A stretch of 64,000 bases of DNA from CTSOIL-112 sp049291875 (lineage in GTDB: Bacteria > Pseudomonadota > Gammaproteobacteria > Burkholderiales > Burkholderiaceae), in contig JBATQE010000024.1 of NCBI GenBank assembly GCA_049291875.1, positions 67,430-131,429 on the forward strand, given 5' to 3'. The notes under the pieces are model-generated. The model saw nothing but the letters and a program-made list of their open reading frames with translations. It was not told the DNA's origin and ran no database searches. Numbering within the stretch: position 1 is the stretch's first letter; each line of letters starts with the position of its first letter. The position numbers and the translations under genes were made by a program. Shown here one piece after another: positions 35,144 to 45,231 of this stretch.

Positions 35144-36589
35144 TTATTCGTCAATCGTTACGGTGTCGGACTTTGAGGGCAAAATATTACCACGCGCGTC
35201 TAAAAGATGCGGCGTTAAAAAAATCAGCAGCTCGTTTTTATTAACCGAGCGCGTGGTGGTTTTGAACAAATTACCCAGCAGCGGAATGTCGCCAAGCAAC
35301 GGCACTTTGTCCACGGCTTTTCGGTTGTCTTCCTGATAAATGCCGCCAATCACCAGCGTACCGCCATTATCAATCGTCACTTGGGTTTTGACGTGTTTGG
35401 TATTGATCGCATAGCCCTGCGTGGTCATCGCACCCACGCTGTCTTTGGTCACGTCCACGTCCAGTACGACTTCGCCGTTCGGCGCAATTTGCGGCGTGAC
35501 TTCGAGCTTCAGATTCGCTTTGCGAAACGACACGCTGGTCGCGCCCGAGCTGGTCGCCTGTTGGTACGGAATTTCCGTGCCTTGTTCAATGATGGCTTTG
35601 ACGTTGTTGCTGGTGACCACGCGCGGATTCGAGATCATTTTGCCTTTGCCGTCGGTTTCCAGCGCACTGATTTCCAAGTTGATGAAACGGCTCATGCCGG
35701 AGCTAAACAAACTGACCGCGAAGCTCGCCGGATCAGCACCACCGGCACTGACCAAAGCGGGAAAGTTAATCATGCTGCTGCCGGTCGTCGGCGCTACGCC
35801 CAGCCCTTGAATGCCGGAGGTTTGCCCGCTCAGTTGCTGGACTGCGCCCAGATTGCTGCCAAATACGGCGCCCTTGCTGGTATTGGCAGGGATTTGAACC
35901 GGCACATCAATGTATTCGCCCGAGCCATTCGGATCGAGCACCCGTTCGTAGCCTATTTTGTATTGCGTGCGGCTCAGGTCATTAAAGCCCAATTTAACGC
36001 CAAGCTTGCGCGAAAACGAGTCTTCCGCCTCGACAATCCGCGCTTCGATCAGCACCTGTTCTTGCGAATACCGCGGCCTCGGCATCCTATCGTTGGACAC
36101 ATCAGTCGCATAGGTGTTGGAAACGAGTTCATTGCCACGCACATAAATCGCACCGCCGAGTTGCTCCGTGCGCAAATTTTTCGCACGCACAATCACGTCC
36201 AAGGCCTCTTGCCAGCCGGCCTGCTTCAAATTCAAGGTGATCGTGCCGCCGACCGATTCATCGGTCACAATATTCACGCCCGCCGTTTCACCGAGTAATT
36301 GCAGCAAGGCGCGCACTGGGATGTCCTGAAAGGCAAAATCCATGCGTTTTTCATTGGCCTTCGCGGTATTGGTACTCGCTGCCACCCCCGTAGACACATT
36401 CACCGTCAAACCGTCCACAGCCTGCGCCTGCGCGCCAAGCGCCGGTAAAAATATGGCCAATATGCTCCAATAGATACCCCAGCATGTACGTTTAGCCACA
36501 CGTTGCAAAGGGTATTGCGAAGATTGTCTGGAGTTATCTTGCGCATGACGTCGCCAATGGATCGCCTGCTGTTGCGTCTTATTTTTCAT
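35144..36589 (-). CDS. pilQ: Type IV pilus secretin PilQ, short form
   Basis: Outer-membrane secretin through which the type IV pilus extends. The 481 residues comprise a leader ending near AQAQA, an STN/N0 domain from ~70 (FAFQDIPVRALLQLLGETAG), a further N-domain and a C-terminal secretin domain with VPLLGDIPLLGNLFKT. The beta-strand lip region (FPALVSAGGADPASFAVSLF) is intact. PilQ proteins are usually about 700 residues with N-terminal AMIN domains that bind peptidoglycan; none is visible here. The ATG at 36589 overlaps the end of pilP, and no Shine-Dalgarno is evident, so coupling is likely. Confidence 0.93.
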   Translation of the reverse strand: MKNKTQQQAIHWRRHAQDNSRQSSQYPLQRVAKRTCWGIYWSILAIFLPALGAQAQAVDGLTVNVSTGVAASTNTAKANEKRMDFAFQDIPVRALLQLLGETAGVNIVTDESVGGTITLNLKQAGWQEALDVIVRAKNLRTEQLGGAIYVRGNELVSNTYATDVSNDRMPRPRYSQEQVLIEARIVEAEDSFSRKLGVKLGFNDLSRTQYKIGYERVLDPNGSGEYIDVPVQIPANTSKGAVFGSNLGAVQQLSGQTSGIQGLGVAPTTGSSMINFPALVSAGGADPASFAVSLFSSGMSRFINLEISALETDGKGKMISNPRVVTSNNVKAIIEQGTEIPYQQATSSGATSVSFRKANLKLEVTPQIAPNGEVVLDVDVTKDSVGAMTTQGYAINTKHVKTQVTIDNGGTLVIGGIYQEDNRKAVDKVPLLGDIPLLGNLFKTTTRSVNKNELLIFLTPHLLDARGNILPSKSDTVTIDE

Positions 36590-37307
36590 AGTGAACCGTT
36601 TGACCATTGATTAATACCTGCATTTTTGCCGCATCGAATTGCAACACGCGCCACTGCCCGCGCCCGATGCGCATATCCGGCACGACGCGATATACACGCT
36701 CGCCCACTCGCACCAACCCGAACCGCTCCGATCCCGTTCCCATCATGCCCACGTATTGAATTTGCTGAGCCTCCGCTTGGCTCAAATCAGGCATGATTTG
36801 TACCGTTGGTTTAAGCGGTGGACTCAAAACGCCGAAATCGGCTGCACCCAAGTCATAGCGATCATACCGATTGAGGTTCGGTATTGGGGCCTTGGGCGTC
36901 CGCTCCGACGACGCCGCGGCTTTTTTCTCCACAGCAATGCCCACGGTAGTAAATACGTTTTCGGGGATCTGTTCGTCCAATCCAATACTGCGGATCAAGC
37001 GACGATCAAGGTTCTGCAACTGCTGGTTCAGACGACTGACTTCCGGTTGCCCGTGAATACCATGCATCTGACGCAGCTCGGTATTCAACCATTGTTTCGC
37101 TTGCTCCGGTGTTTGGGGGGTATTGCCAACATATCCCCGAAGCACCTGCGACTTGGACAATTGATTCGACGTATTCGCCGACTGGGTTTGATCACAGGCA
37201 AACAGACCGAAAGATACCGAGATCAAAGCAATCGGCATCCACATACCGCGCCATTGACCTTGCCATCGCAAGATGCACTTTCCGAACTTTGCGCTATTTC
37301 GTCCCAT
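36579..37307 (-). CDS. pilP: Type IV pilus assembly lipoprotein PilP
   Basis: Inner-membrane lipoprotein of 242 residues that links the PilMNO platform to the PilQ secretin. Lipobox GLFAC places the lipidated cysteine at residue 38 after an unusually long n-region. The C-terminal beta domain includes VGERVYRVVPDMRIGRGQWRV-type sequence split around residue 205. I chose ATG 37307 because GGAG lies 6 bases upstream; it overlaps the end of pilO. The middle of the protein is a flexible linker. Confidence 0.9.
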   Translation of the reverse strand: MGRNSAKFGKCILRWQGQWRGMWMPIALISVSFGLFACDQTQSANTSNQLSKSQVLRGYVGNTPQTPEQAKQWLNTELRQMHGIHGQPEVSRLNQQLQNLDRRLIRSIGLDEQIPENVFTTVGIAVEKKAAASSERTPKAPIPNLNRYDRYDLGAADFGVLSPPLKPTVQIMPDLSQAEAQQIQYVGMMGTGSERFGLVRVGERVYRVVPDMRIGRGQWRVLQFDAAKMQVLINGQTVHYEK

Positions 37308-37974
37308 TGCGCTCCGCCTTTTTGACATTCTCTTTGAAACACCAAAAACTCACCGACCAACGCACCTGATCAGAACCCACCGCTTCCAGATCAGACGATA
37401 CGACGCCCAACCATTCATTATGACGCCCCAAATCCGAGGCAAATCCCAATATGTCGGCATAAGTGCCTTGCACCGAGATACTCAATACCGCCGTTTGACT
37501 CAGCCAATCCGTTGAATATTTCAGCGCTTCACGATGAAATGTGCGGACATTTTCTTTTACCGCATAGTCAATAGCATCTGCCAGCGCTTTGCGTTCAGTC
37601 TCCGACGGCTCTTGTAACTTCAGCGACACCACGCTCAGATTGCGCTCGCGTGTCGATGCGAGCAAACCCGCCAACCACTGCGCTTCCTCATCAGCTCGGA
37701 TCATGCGCGCAGGCGGCACCAATTCCAAAACATCCGGCGGCACTGCGAGCGCTTGACGAATCTGCTGTTGGGTCGAGCGAATGCGCATCAACTCTGTTTC
37801 CAACAGCGCCACACGCGGCCACACCAGCATCAACATCAAGCACGCCAATAACGCTATGCCCAACAAAGCCAAAACCCAACGTCGCACAGTACTCGGCCAA
37901 TGCGCCATCTGCGCCACATCCAAATCACGCCAATGCAATTGCTGCCTCAGAGATTGCCTCATCGCATCCCCCAC
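37294..37974 (-). CDS. pilO: Type IV pilus inner-membrane protein PilO
   Basis: A 226-residue bitopic protein with a cytoplasmic N-terminus, one helix (residues ~31-52), a coiled-coil (ALLETELMRIRSTQQQIRQAL) and a periplasmic ferredoxin-like domain. It pairs with PilN to form the alignment complex. Overlaps pilN by 16 bases and pilP by 14, so the genes are tightly coupled. Identified by position, topology and periplasmic pattern, because PilO sequences diverge strongly. Confidence 0.9.
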   Translation of the reverse strand: MGDAMRQSLRQQLHWRDLDVAQMAHWPSTVRRWVLALLGIALLACLMLMLVWPRVALLETELMRIRSTQQQIRQALAVPPDVLELVPPARMIRADEEAQWLAGLLASTRERNLSVVSLKLQEPSETERKALADAIDYAVKENVRTFHREALKYSTDWLSQTAVLSISVQGTYADILGFASDLGRHNEWLGVVSSDLEAVGSDQVRWSVSFWCFKENVKKAERNGTK

Positions 37975-38579
37975 ATCTGGCTGATGAATGAACGCATACC
38001 GCGATCCGCGCTGGGCGCGGTTTCTTCAACCTTCACCGGTTCCGTCGCCAAAATCCAACGGTGCATCGGGTCAACACCTTCAATACGCATAGAAAAACGC
38101 CACCATGTTTGCCCCGCCACATGAACCCCTGTTACCTCACTGATACTCAATGGCGGCTTCGGATAGCGCGCACGAATCTGCTCGGCCACCGCCTCAATGG
38201 CAGCACCATCCTGAGCCACACCCTCTAAAAGCAAATGATCATCCACCACTTTTGCAGACAGCCAGCGGACTCGCCCATCCTGCGTCCATTGCGACAACTC
38301 CCCCATCCAATCGAGCTGCCCCGCGAGAATTTGCCGTAAAAACCGCGGTATTTGCGTCATTGACGCTTCCTCGACCTCGCGCTGCTGTTTGAGTAGCGAC
38401 CATTCGTTCTGCAAGGTCTGATTCGCCCGCACCGCCTGAGTCAATCGCCAATTAATCCACATCCACGAGGCCAAAGTAATTGCCGTTACCAACAACAGAA
38501 CAAATACGATTTCCAAAACAAAACGCCGTACCGGCTGAACCACCACTTGGCCTTCAGGCCACAAATTCAATAGTCTCAT
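37959..38579 (-). CDS. pilN: Type IV pilus inner-membrane protein PilN
   Basis: A 206-residue bitopic protein. The conserved N-terminal MRLLNLWPEG replaces the usual INLLPWR motif that inserts into PilM. A helix follows at ~22-42, then a coiled-coil and a periplasmic domain. ATG 38579 overlaps the pilM stop as ATGA, so this start is preferred over one nine codons upstream. Confidence 0.92.
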   Translation of the reverse strand: MRLLNLWPEGQVVVQPVRRFVLEIVFVLLLVTAITLASWMWINWRLTQAVRANQTLQNEWSLLKQQREVEEASMTQIPRFLRQILAGQLDWMGELSQWTQDGRVRWLSAKVVDDHLLLEGVAQDGAAIEAVAEQIRARYPKPPLSISEVTGVHVAGQTWWRFSMRIEGVDPMHRWILATEPVKVEETAPSADRGMRSFISQMWGMR

Positions 38580-39565
38580 GCGTCCACCTGCCCTGCCAAC
38601 AGCCACACAGCAGCCAGACCATTGCCCGGAGTCACTGCCAAAGGCGCGACATAACCTGCGGCGGCCACGTGATCCTCCGCCAAGCGAAACGGCACACCAA
38701 AGCGCGCTTGCAACAAACTAATTGCCTCAGCCCAATTGACCGCTTTACCCGTCACATAAACGCCATTCAAATCACGCCACACATGCTGTCCCAACCACGA
38801 GGACACATGCTGTTCCAACAAATCACCCACAAAACGCGAAGGAAACCTCACTCCCGACTCGATCGGCGCATCATCACCACTGTGGTACACAAAACCAACG
38901 TGCGCAGACTCCTGATCGGTCAACGCATGATAAAAAGAGCGCACGCGGCCATCGACCTCAATTAAAAAAAACGCCACTCCATCCGGCTCAACACGGCACA
39001 CAGCAACAGGGCGCTCGTCCAACGCATGTGTACAATAAGCTCGACCCAATACCTGCGGCTCAGGGCAAACCCATTGCAAACGCCATGTACTGTCAACAAA
39101 CAATTGATTAAATACCGCCACATCCGCCTGACGCGCAACCGCAAGCAAAACCTTGATCACCCGCTTTTCAGCACTTTCGCTTTGTACCGTCCAATCAAAA
39201 AAAACCTCCGTCGGATTCAAGCCCAGCGTATGCGTGACGTAACGATTCATCTGATACGCCAGCTCCTCATCATCCAAACCCATTAACAAACCCACCTCAT
39301 GCAACTGCAACCACTGCGAAGGCAACAGCACTGCCACACGGCCACCGCCGGCTTTGACCTGCGGCAACAAAGGCAATAAAGCGTGCGCCAAAACCTGTGG
39401 CGCAACCAAGCGACCTTGATAAAACGCCTGCGGCACCGAGCAAACGCCCTGTGACAACATTCGCTCGCCCTGACGCACGACATAGCGCAGCTCCTGATTC
39501 ACCAAGGTCAGTGCCAATATCGGCGGGCGTATCCCCAACCAAGATTGCACTTTTTGCCAAATCAT
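38576..39565 (-). CDS. pilM: Type IV pilus assembly ATPase-fold protein PilM
   Basis: A 329-residue cytoplasmic actin-like protein, first gene of pilMNOPQ, which recruits PilN. The N-terminal half has the strand pattern VLLPSQWLQLHEVGLL and the C-terminal half GVYVTGKAVNWAEAI. The N-terminus is divergent compared with PilM of Pseudomonas or Neisseria: the usual GIDIGSSSVK start is replaced by ALTLVNQELRYVV, so ATP binding may be altered. Identification rests strongly on operon position. Confidence 0.87.
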   Translation of the reverse strand: MIWQKVQSWLGIRPPILALTLVNQELRYVVRQGERMLSQGVCSVPQAFYQGRLVAPQVLAHALLPLLPQVKAGGGRVAVLLPSQWLQLHEVGLLMGLDDEELAYQMNRYVTHTLGLNPTEVFFDWTVQSESAEKRVIKVLLAVARQADVAVFNQLFVDSTWRLQWVCPEPQVLGRAYCTHALDERPVAVCRVEPDGVAFFLIEVDGRVRSFYHALTDQESAHVGFVYHSGDDAPIESGVRFPSRFVGDLLEQHVSSWLGQHVWRDLNGVYVTGKAVNWAEAISLLQARFGVPFRLAEDHVAAAGYVAPLAVTPGNGLAAVWLLAGQVDA

Positions 39566-39804
39566 AAGCTTGCTCCCAAAAATATCGTCGATTAACTCAA
39601 AAAACGCTTAAAAACACATAAAAACACTTATTAATCAATTTGTTACAGAAAAAATCCACGATCGATTCATACAATAGGCCGCGTCCTTTACAGCGCCACC
39701 AAAAGATTCGGCGCTTTTTTCCACAAACAAACTGCGAAAGTATACAATAAGCGACCTTATTGAATCATAGAAATACGGCCTTGCGCCGTTCTAAAAATAC
39801 ACTT

Positions 39805-42282
39805 ATGAGTACAGAAAATTCCACACCGAACCCAAGCAACTCCGGCTCGAACCTCAGTCACATCCTCAAAACGCTGTTGCTTTGGGGGCTATTTGCCGCT
39901 GTGGGCGCCGCCATCGCCATCACGATCGCGGTAGTCATCGCTTGGCGTCAGCTACCGCCAATTGATGCACTCAAGGACTATAAACCACGCATGGCCATGC
40001 AGATTTACAGCGCAGATGGCGAAATGATCGGCGAATTTGGCGAGGAACGTCGCAAACCGGTGAACATCAACGAAGTGCCCGATCATTTGAAAAAAGCTCT
40101 GCTGGCGATTGAAGACGCACGCTTTTACGAGCACGATGGCGTTGATTACTACGGTTTGGCGCGCGCGTTTGTCAACAACCTGATTCCCGGCGGCGGCAAA
40201 CAAGGCGCCTCCACCATCACCCAACAGTTGGCAAAAAACTTCTTTTTGACCAGCGAACGCACCTACACGCGTAAATTTTACGAAGCCCTGATGGCGAAAA
40301 AAATCGAGCAAAACCTCACCAAAGACGAGATTCTCGAACGCTATATGAACCACATTTATCTGGGTGAACGCGCCTACGGTTTCGCCGCCGCCGCCGACAT
40401 CTATTTTAACAAAGACATCAAAGACCTCACATTGGCTGAATCCGCCATGCTCGCGACACTGCCGCAAGCACCGAGCAGCAACAACCCCGCCAAAAACCGC
40501 AAACGCGCGGACGAGCGTCAACGCTATGTTCTGGAACGCATGTTGGAACTAAACTTCATCACCAAAGCGCAGTACGATCAAGCGCGCGCCGAAGTGGTTA
40601 AAGTGGCCGACACCAAAATGGCGATTCGCAACATTAATTACTCCGTTCACGCCGAATATGTCGCCGAAATGGCGCGTATGCTGATGTTTGACCGCTACAA
40701 AGACGCAGCCTACACCGAAGGGCTGAAAGTTTACACCACCATCCGCAGCAAAGAGCAAAACGCCGCGTACGAAGCCGTGCGCAAAGCGGTATTCGCCTAT
40801 GATCGCAAATACGGCTATCGCGGCGCGGAAGAGCACTACGAGCTGCCAACCACCCCCGAAGAGCGCAAAAAGAAATTGGCAGAAATCTTCGGCTCTCATC
40901 CTGATTTTGACAAACTGCGTGCCGCAGTCGTCACCTCAGCCAGTGGTGGCGTGATGAAAGGCATTTTGTCTGACGGCGAGGCCATCGAAATCTCCGGCGC
41001 GAATTTAGGTCCGGCACAAAAATTATTGGGCGCAGCCGGTAAAAAAGGCATTCGTCCGGGTGCCGTCGTGCGCGTGGTCGAGTCCAACGACGGCGACAGC
41101 TACAAAATTTCGCAAGCGCCTGCGGTACAAGCCTCCTTTGTCTCGATGGATCCGAATGACGGCTCGATTCGCGCGCTGGTTGGCGGTTTTGACTTTGACC
41201 TGAGCAAATTCAACCACATCACCCAAGGCTATCGCCAACCGGGTTCGACCATCAAACCGTTCATTTACTCGGCGGCCATGCAGAAAAATGGCATGAACCC
41301 GAATTCCATCGTCAACGACGCGGAAATTCAGGTCGGTTCGTGGAAACCGAAAAACGCCGATGGTCGTTATTTAGGCCCGATTCCCCTCTCCACTGCCTTG
41401 GCCTCCTCGCGCAATATGGTCTCAATTCGCCTGCTGCAAAGCATCGGTAATGACTATTTCCGCAGCTACGCCGAACGTTTCGGTTTTGAAGGCAGTCGCA
41501 TTGACAAATACCTCACCGTCGCACTCGGCGCGATCGAAGTCACGCCGTATCAACTCGTCGGCGCATACGGCGTATTTGCCAACGGCGGCTATCGCATTGA
41601 CCCGTATTTGATTACCAAAGTGGTGGACCGCGACGGCAAAACCATTTTGCAAGCGCAACCGCGTAAAGCCGGCGACGAGAAAAACCGCATCATTACCAAA
41701 GACAATGCGGCCATGGTCGATTCACTGCTTAAAGGCGTAGTGCGTGGCGGTACGGCGCGCGCCGCACAGGCTCTGGGTCGCTCGGACATCGCAGGTAAAA
41801 CCGGTACCACCAACGACTCAGTGGACGCATGGTTCGCTGGCTACCAGCCGAATCTCGTGGCCATCGCATGGATGGGCTTTGATACCGGCAATAAATCCTT
41901 GGGCGAAGGCGAATTCGGCGGCGGTCTGGCATTACCGATCTGGATGGATTACATGCGCGTGGCCTTGCAAGGCAAGAAAATCGAAAACCGCGAATCCTCT
42001 TGGGGCGCAGGCACCGGCAATATTTTGGATGGTAACGCACCGGTTAAACGCAATCCGACTGATCCGAGCCTGACGATTGACGGTCAGCCTGCCCCTCCGA
42101 TCGAAGAACTCAAAGTTGATCCGAGCGCCGTACCATTACCGGGTTCTGAAGCACGTCAATCCTCCGAGAAAACCAACGAAGCCGACGTCAAAGCCGCTTC
42201 GGAGAAAAAACTCAAGGATTTGATTGATCAGGCCACCGAACAACCGGCCAAACCGTCGGTACCACGCGAATCCGGCAACTAA
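39805..42282 (+). CDS. mrcA: Penicillin-binding protein 1A (bifunctional murein synthase)
   Basis: Class A PBP of 825 residues that polymerises and cross-links peptidoglycan. One membrane anchor at ~22-47. The GT51 glycosyltransferase domain has catalytic Glu103 in AIEDARFYEH and QGASTITQQLAKNFFL. The PBP1A-type OB insert follows. The transpeptidase has S481-T-I-K484, then SRN and KTGTT. The C-terminal tail is Pro/Glu/Lys-rich. The ATG at 39805 is preferred; an in-frame TTG at 39760 is possible. Divergent from pilM, as in many relatives. The 239-bp gap holds a candidate -10 (TACAAT, 39743-39748) with a poor -35. Confidence 0.96.
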   Translation: MSTENSTPNPSNSGSNLSHILKTLLLWGLFAAVGAAIAITIAVVIAWRQLPPIDALKDYKPRMAMQIYSADGEMIGEFGEERRKPVNINEVPDHLKKALLAIEDARFYEHDGVDYYGLARAFVNNLIPGGGKQGASTITQQLAKNFFLTSERTYTRKFYEALMAKKIEQNLTKDEILERYMNHIYLGERAYGFAAAADIYFNKDIKDLTLAESAMLATLPQAPSSNNPAKNRKRADERQRYVLERMLELNFITKAQYDQARAEVVKVADTKMAIRNINYSVHAEYVAEMARMLMFDRYKDAAYTEGLKVYTTIRSKEQNAAYEAVRKAVFAYDRKYGYRGAEEHYELPTTPEERKKKLAEIFGSHPDFDKLRAAVVTSASGGVMKGILSDGEAIEISGANLGPAQKLLGAAGKKGIRPGAVVRVVESNDGDSYKISQAPAVQASFVSMDPNDGSIRALVGGFDFDLSKFNHITQGYRQPGSTIKPFIYSAAMQKNGMNPNSIVNDAEIQVGSWKPKNADGRYLGPIPLSTALASSRNMVSIRLLQSIGNDYFRSYAERFGFEGSRIDKYLTVALGAIEVTPYQLVGAYGVFANGGYRIDPYLITKVVDRDGKTILQAQPRKAGDEKNRIITKDNAAMVDSLLKGVVRGGTARAAQALGRSDIAGKTGTTNDSVDAWFAGYQPNLVAIAWMGFDTGNKSLGEGEFGGGLALPIWMDYMRVALQGKKIENRESSWGAGTGNILDGNAPVKRNPTDPSLTIDGQPAPPIEELKVDPSAVPLPGSEARQSSEKTNEADVKAASEKKLKDLIDQATEQPAKPSVPRESGN

Positions 42283-42340
42283 AGATTGGTAAACGGTTTC
42301 ATAAATATATTTACCTAAAAGAGCAGGTAAAACACGGGGA

Positions 42341-42366
42341 AAGCGGGTCAATAGACCCGCTTTTTT
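42341..42366 (+). terminator. Terminator after PBP1A gene
   Basis: AAGCGGGTC (42341-42349), loop AATA, GACCCGCTT (42354-42362), then a T-run to 42366. A standard rho-independent terminator 59 bases after the stop. Confidence 0.92.
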
Positions 42367-42432
42367 CATGCAATTCGTTTACAATTGACCTATTGAATCT
42401 CATCATTTAAAAAATCAAAAATAGCCAATTTT

Positions 42433-45138
42433 ATGCCATTACGTACCGATTATCAGCCCTACCCATTCACCATCACACAAACCCATTTGTCGTTTCGCTT
42501 AAACGCGCAAACCACCACCGTCACCCATCGCATTTCCTTTGAACGCAAGGATGCCGACTCAAACAGCGATCTGGTTTTGGACGGTGAACACATCCAATTG
42601 CAATCCGTTGCCCTGAACGAAACGCCGCTCACACCGGCGCAATACAGCCTCACCGACAAAAACCTGACACTGCACCACACCCCGGCGCGCGGTGAATTGA
42701 CCCTCACAACCACCTGTCAACCGATGGAGAACACCAGTCTGTCCGGCCTGTTCGCCACCGGCGAGCATCTGATGACGCAATGCGAAGCTGAGGGATTTCG
42801 CCGCATCAGCTACTTCCCCGACCGTCCCGACGTACTGACGGTCTACACCGTCGAATTGATCGCGGACAAAAGCGTGTATCCGGTGTTGTTGGCCAATGGC
42901 AACCTATTGGAAAGCGCAGAGTTGGATGACGGCTGGCACAAAACCGTTTGGCATGACCCGTTTCCCAAGCCGTCGTACTTATTCGCGATCGTCGCGGGCA
43001 AATTAGCACACATCGAGGAAACCGTTGAGCACAACGGCCAGATCAAACTGCTGCAAGTCTACGTCGAACCCCACGATTTGCCCAAAGCGCAATTTGCCAT
43101 GGACAGTCTGAAAGCCTCGATGGCGTGGGATTTGCAACGCTACGGTCTGCCGCTGGATTTAGAACGCTTCATGATCGTCGCCACGTCGGATTTCAATATG
43201 GGTGCGATGGAAAACAAAGGGCTGAACATTTTCAATACCAAATACGTGCTTGCCAACCCCGAAACCGCGACCGACAGCGATTTTGAAGGTGTCGAGGCGG
43301 TGGTGGGGCACGAATATTTTCACAACTGGACAGGCAACCGCGTGACCTGCCAAGACTGGTTCCAACTGAGCCTCAAAGAAGGCTTGACCGTCTATCGCGA
43401 CCAAGAATTCTCCGCCGATCAGGCGGCTCAAGGTTTGTCCGAATCAGCCGCGGCCTCCGCGCGAGCGGTACAGCGCATCGCCAACGTCAACACCTTGCGC
43501 TCGGCGCAATTTGCCGAAGATGCGGGGCCGATGGCGCATCCGGTGCGCCCGAATGAGTACGAAGAGATCAACAACTTCTACACCATGACCGTGTATGAAA
43601 AAGGCTCGGAAGTCGTGCGCATGTACGAGGCTTTGCTCGGGCGCGAGGGCTTTCGCAAGGGTATGGATTTATATTTCGCGCGCCATGATGGTCAAGCGGT
43701 CACCTGCGACGATTTTCGCATGGCGATGGCCGACGCAAACGACGTGGATTTGAGCCAATTCGCGCGCTGGTATGAGCAGGCAGGCACGCCGCAGGTTCAC
43801 GCACGCGGTCAATACGATGTCACCGACCAAACCTATACCCTGACGCTGACGCAAGACAACCCGCCGGTTGGGATTGAACGAGATCAGGCGAATTTCCAAA
43901 AACCGCCGCTGCTCATTCCCATCGCCTTGGGCTTATTGACAGGCGATCAGGCAGGCGATCAAACCGGTCAACACCACCTCGGTCAAAGCCTCGCGCTGGA
44001 CGAGTCCGGCGCATTGAGCCAAACGGTGCAATTGACTGAGCGCGAGCAAAGCATCACCTTCCACAACATCCCGCGCGCGCCGATTCCATCGCTGAATCGC
44101 AACTTCAGCGCACCGATTGAGATGCACTACGACTACAGCGATGCGGAGCTGCTCACCCTGTTGCGCCACGACACCGACGCGTTCAATCGCTGGGATGCGG
44201 CACAACAGCTGTTCACCCGCGCGATTCTCGGCGCTTTGGACACACCCGAATCTGCTCATCTGAGCGCAGACTTGATCGAAACGCTGGCGCGGATTTTGCT
44301 CGACCCGCATTTAAGTCCGTCGTACAAAGCGCAATTACTCAGTTTGCCGAATTTCGCCACGCTGGCGCAAAAAGTGCAGCACACGCAAGCGCTTGACCCG
44401 CAGAAATTGTTTGCTGCGCGCAAAGCCGTTGGCAGCGCATTGGTACATGGCTTGAACCCATATTGGCCGGACGTGTACGCACAGCTAAACGACGGCGCGA
44501 CCTATCGTTACGATGGCGAATCCGCCGGCAAACGCAGCTTGAAAAATTTAGCGCTGAGTTACTGGGCAAAAACGGAAGAACGCGCTGCCGACGCATGGCA
44601 CGCGGTGCAACAACAATACCAAAACTGCGACAATATGACCGATCGCATTGCGGCATTGAACATCGCCATCGAGTATTTCCATAACGATGCCGACGGGCTG
44701 ATTGCGGATTTTTACCAACGTTACCAAGATGAAGCGCTGGTCGTCGACAAATGGTTCAGCGCACAGGCTGCACGCAGCAGCGGCACATTCGCGCAGATGC
44801 AGGCGAGCCTGAACGCGCTCATGGCGCATCCGGCGTTTGTGAATCCCAATCCAAATCGCCTGCGCTCGCTGATTTTCGCGTTTTGCAATATGAACCCGCA
44901 CCACTTCCATCAGGCCGATGGCGCAGGTTACCACTTCTGGGCGGAGCAAGTTTTGGCCATCGATGCGAAAAATCCGCAGACCGCATCGCGTTTGGCGCGT
45001 AGCTGCGAGAACTGGCGTTTATTTGCCGAGCCATACCAGACCCAAATGAAACTCGCCTTGGCGCACATCGCCGCCGCACCGAATCTATCGGATGATGTGG
45101 GCGAAATCGTGCGCAAGGCGCTGCATTCGCCCCATTGA
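42433..45138 (+). CDS. pepN: Aminopeptidase N (M1 zinc metallopeptidase)
   Basis: Cytoplasmic broad-specificity aminopeptidase of 901 residues. The substrate-binding GAMEN motif is in NMGAMENKGLNIF near residue 257. The zinc site is H293-E294-x2-H297 with the third ligand Glu316 (SLKEGLTVYRDQEF). The N-terminal segment DYQPYPFTI and the C-terminal DUF3458-type domains are typical of proteobacterial PepN. Ribosome binding site is poor. pepN directly before fbp is an order seen in Burkholderiales. Confidence 0.96.
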   Translation: MPLRTDYQPYPFTITQTHLSFRLNAQTTTVTHRISFERKDADSNSDLVLDGEHIQLQSVALNETPLTPAQYSLTDKNLTLHHTPARGELTLTTTCQPMENTSLSGLFATGEHLMTQCEAEGFRRISYFPDRPDVLTVYTVELIADKSVYPVLLANGNLLESAELDDGWHKTVWHDPFPKPSYLFAIVAGKLAHIEETVEHNGQIKLLQVYVEPHDLPKAQFAMDSLKASMAWDLQRYGLPLDLERFMIVATSDFNMGAMENKGLNIFNTKYVLANPETATDSDFEGVEAVVGHEYFHNWTGNRVTCQDWFQLSLKEGLTVYRDQEFSADQAAQGLSESAAASARAVQRIANVNTLRSAQFAEDAGPMAHPVRPNEYEEINNFYTMTVYEKGSEVVRMYEALLGREGFRKGMDLYFARHDGQAVTCDDFRMAMADANDVDLSQFARWYEQAGTPQVHARGQYDVTDQTYTLTLTQDNPPVGIERDQANFQKPPLLIPIALGLLTGDQAGDQTGQHHLGQSLALDESGALSQTVQLTEREQSITFHNIPRAPIPSLNRNFSAPIEMHYDYSDAELLTLLRHDTDAFNRWDAAQQLFTRAILGALDTPESAHLSADLIETLARILLDPHLSPSYKAQLLSLPNFATLAQKVQHTQALDPQKLFAARKAVGSALVHGLNPYWPDVYAQLNDGATYRYDGESAGKRSLKNLALSYWAKTEERAADAWHAVQQQYQNCDNMTDRIAALNIAIEYFHNDADGLIADFYQRYQDEALVVDKWFSAQAARSSGTFAQMQASLNALMAHPAFVNPNPNRLRSLIFAFCNMNPHHFHQADGAGYHFWAEQVLAIDAKNPQTASRLARSCENWRLFAEPYQTQMKLALAHIAAAPNLSDDVGEIVRKALHSPH

Positions 45139-45231
45139 ACGAAGTCCATTAAAAGACCCAAAAAGACAGAACAAGAACATAGGAACAACATAACCGTACC
45201 AACCGATTTTTTACTTTATAGAAAGAGCACC

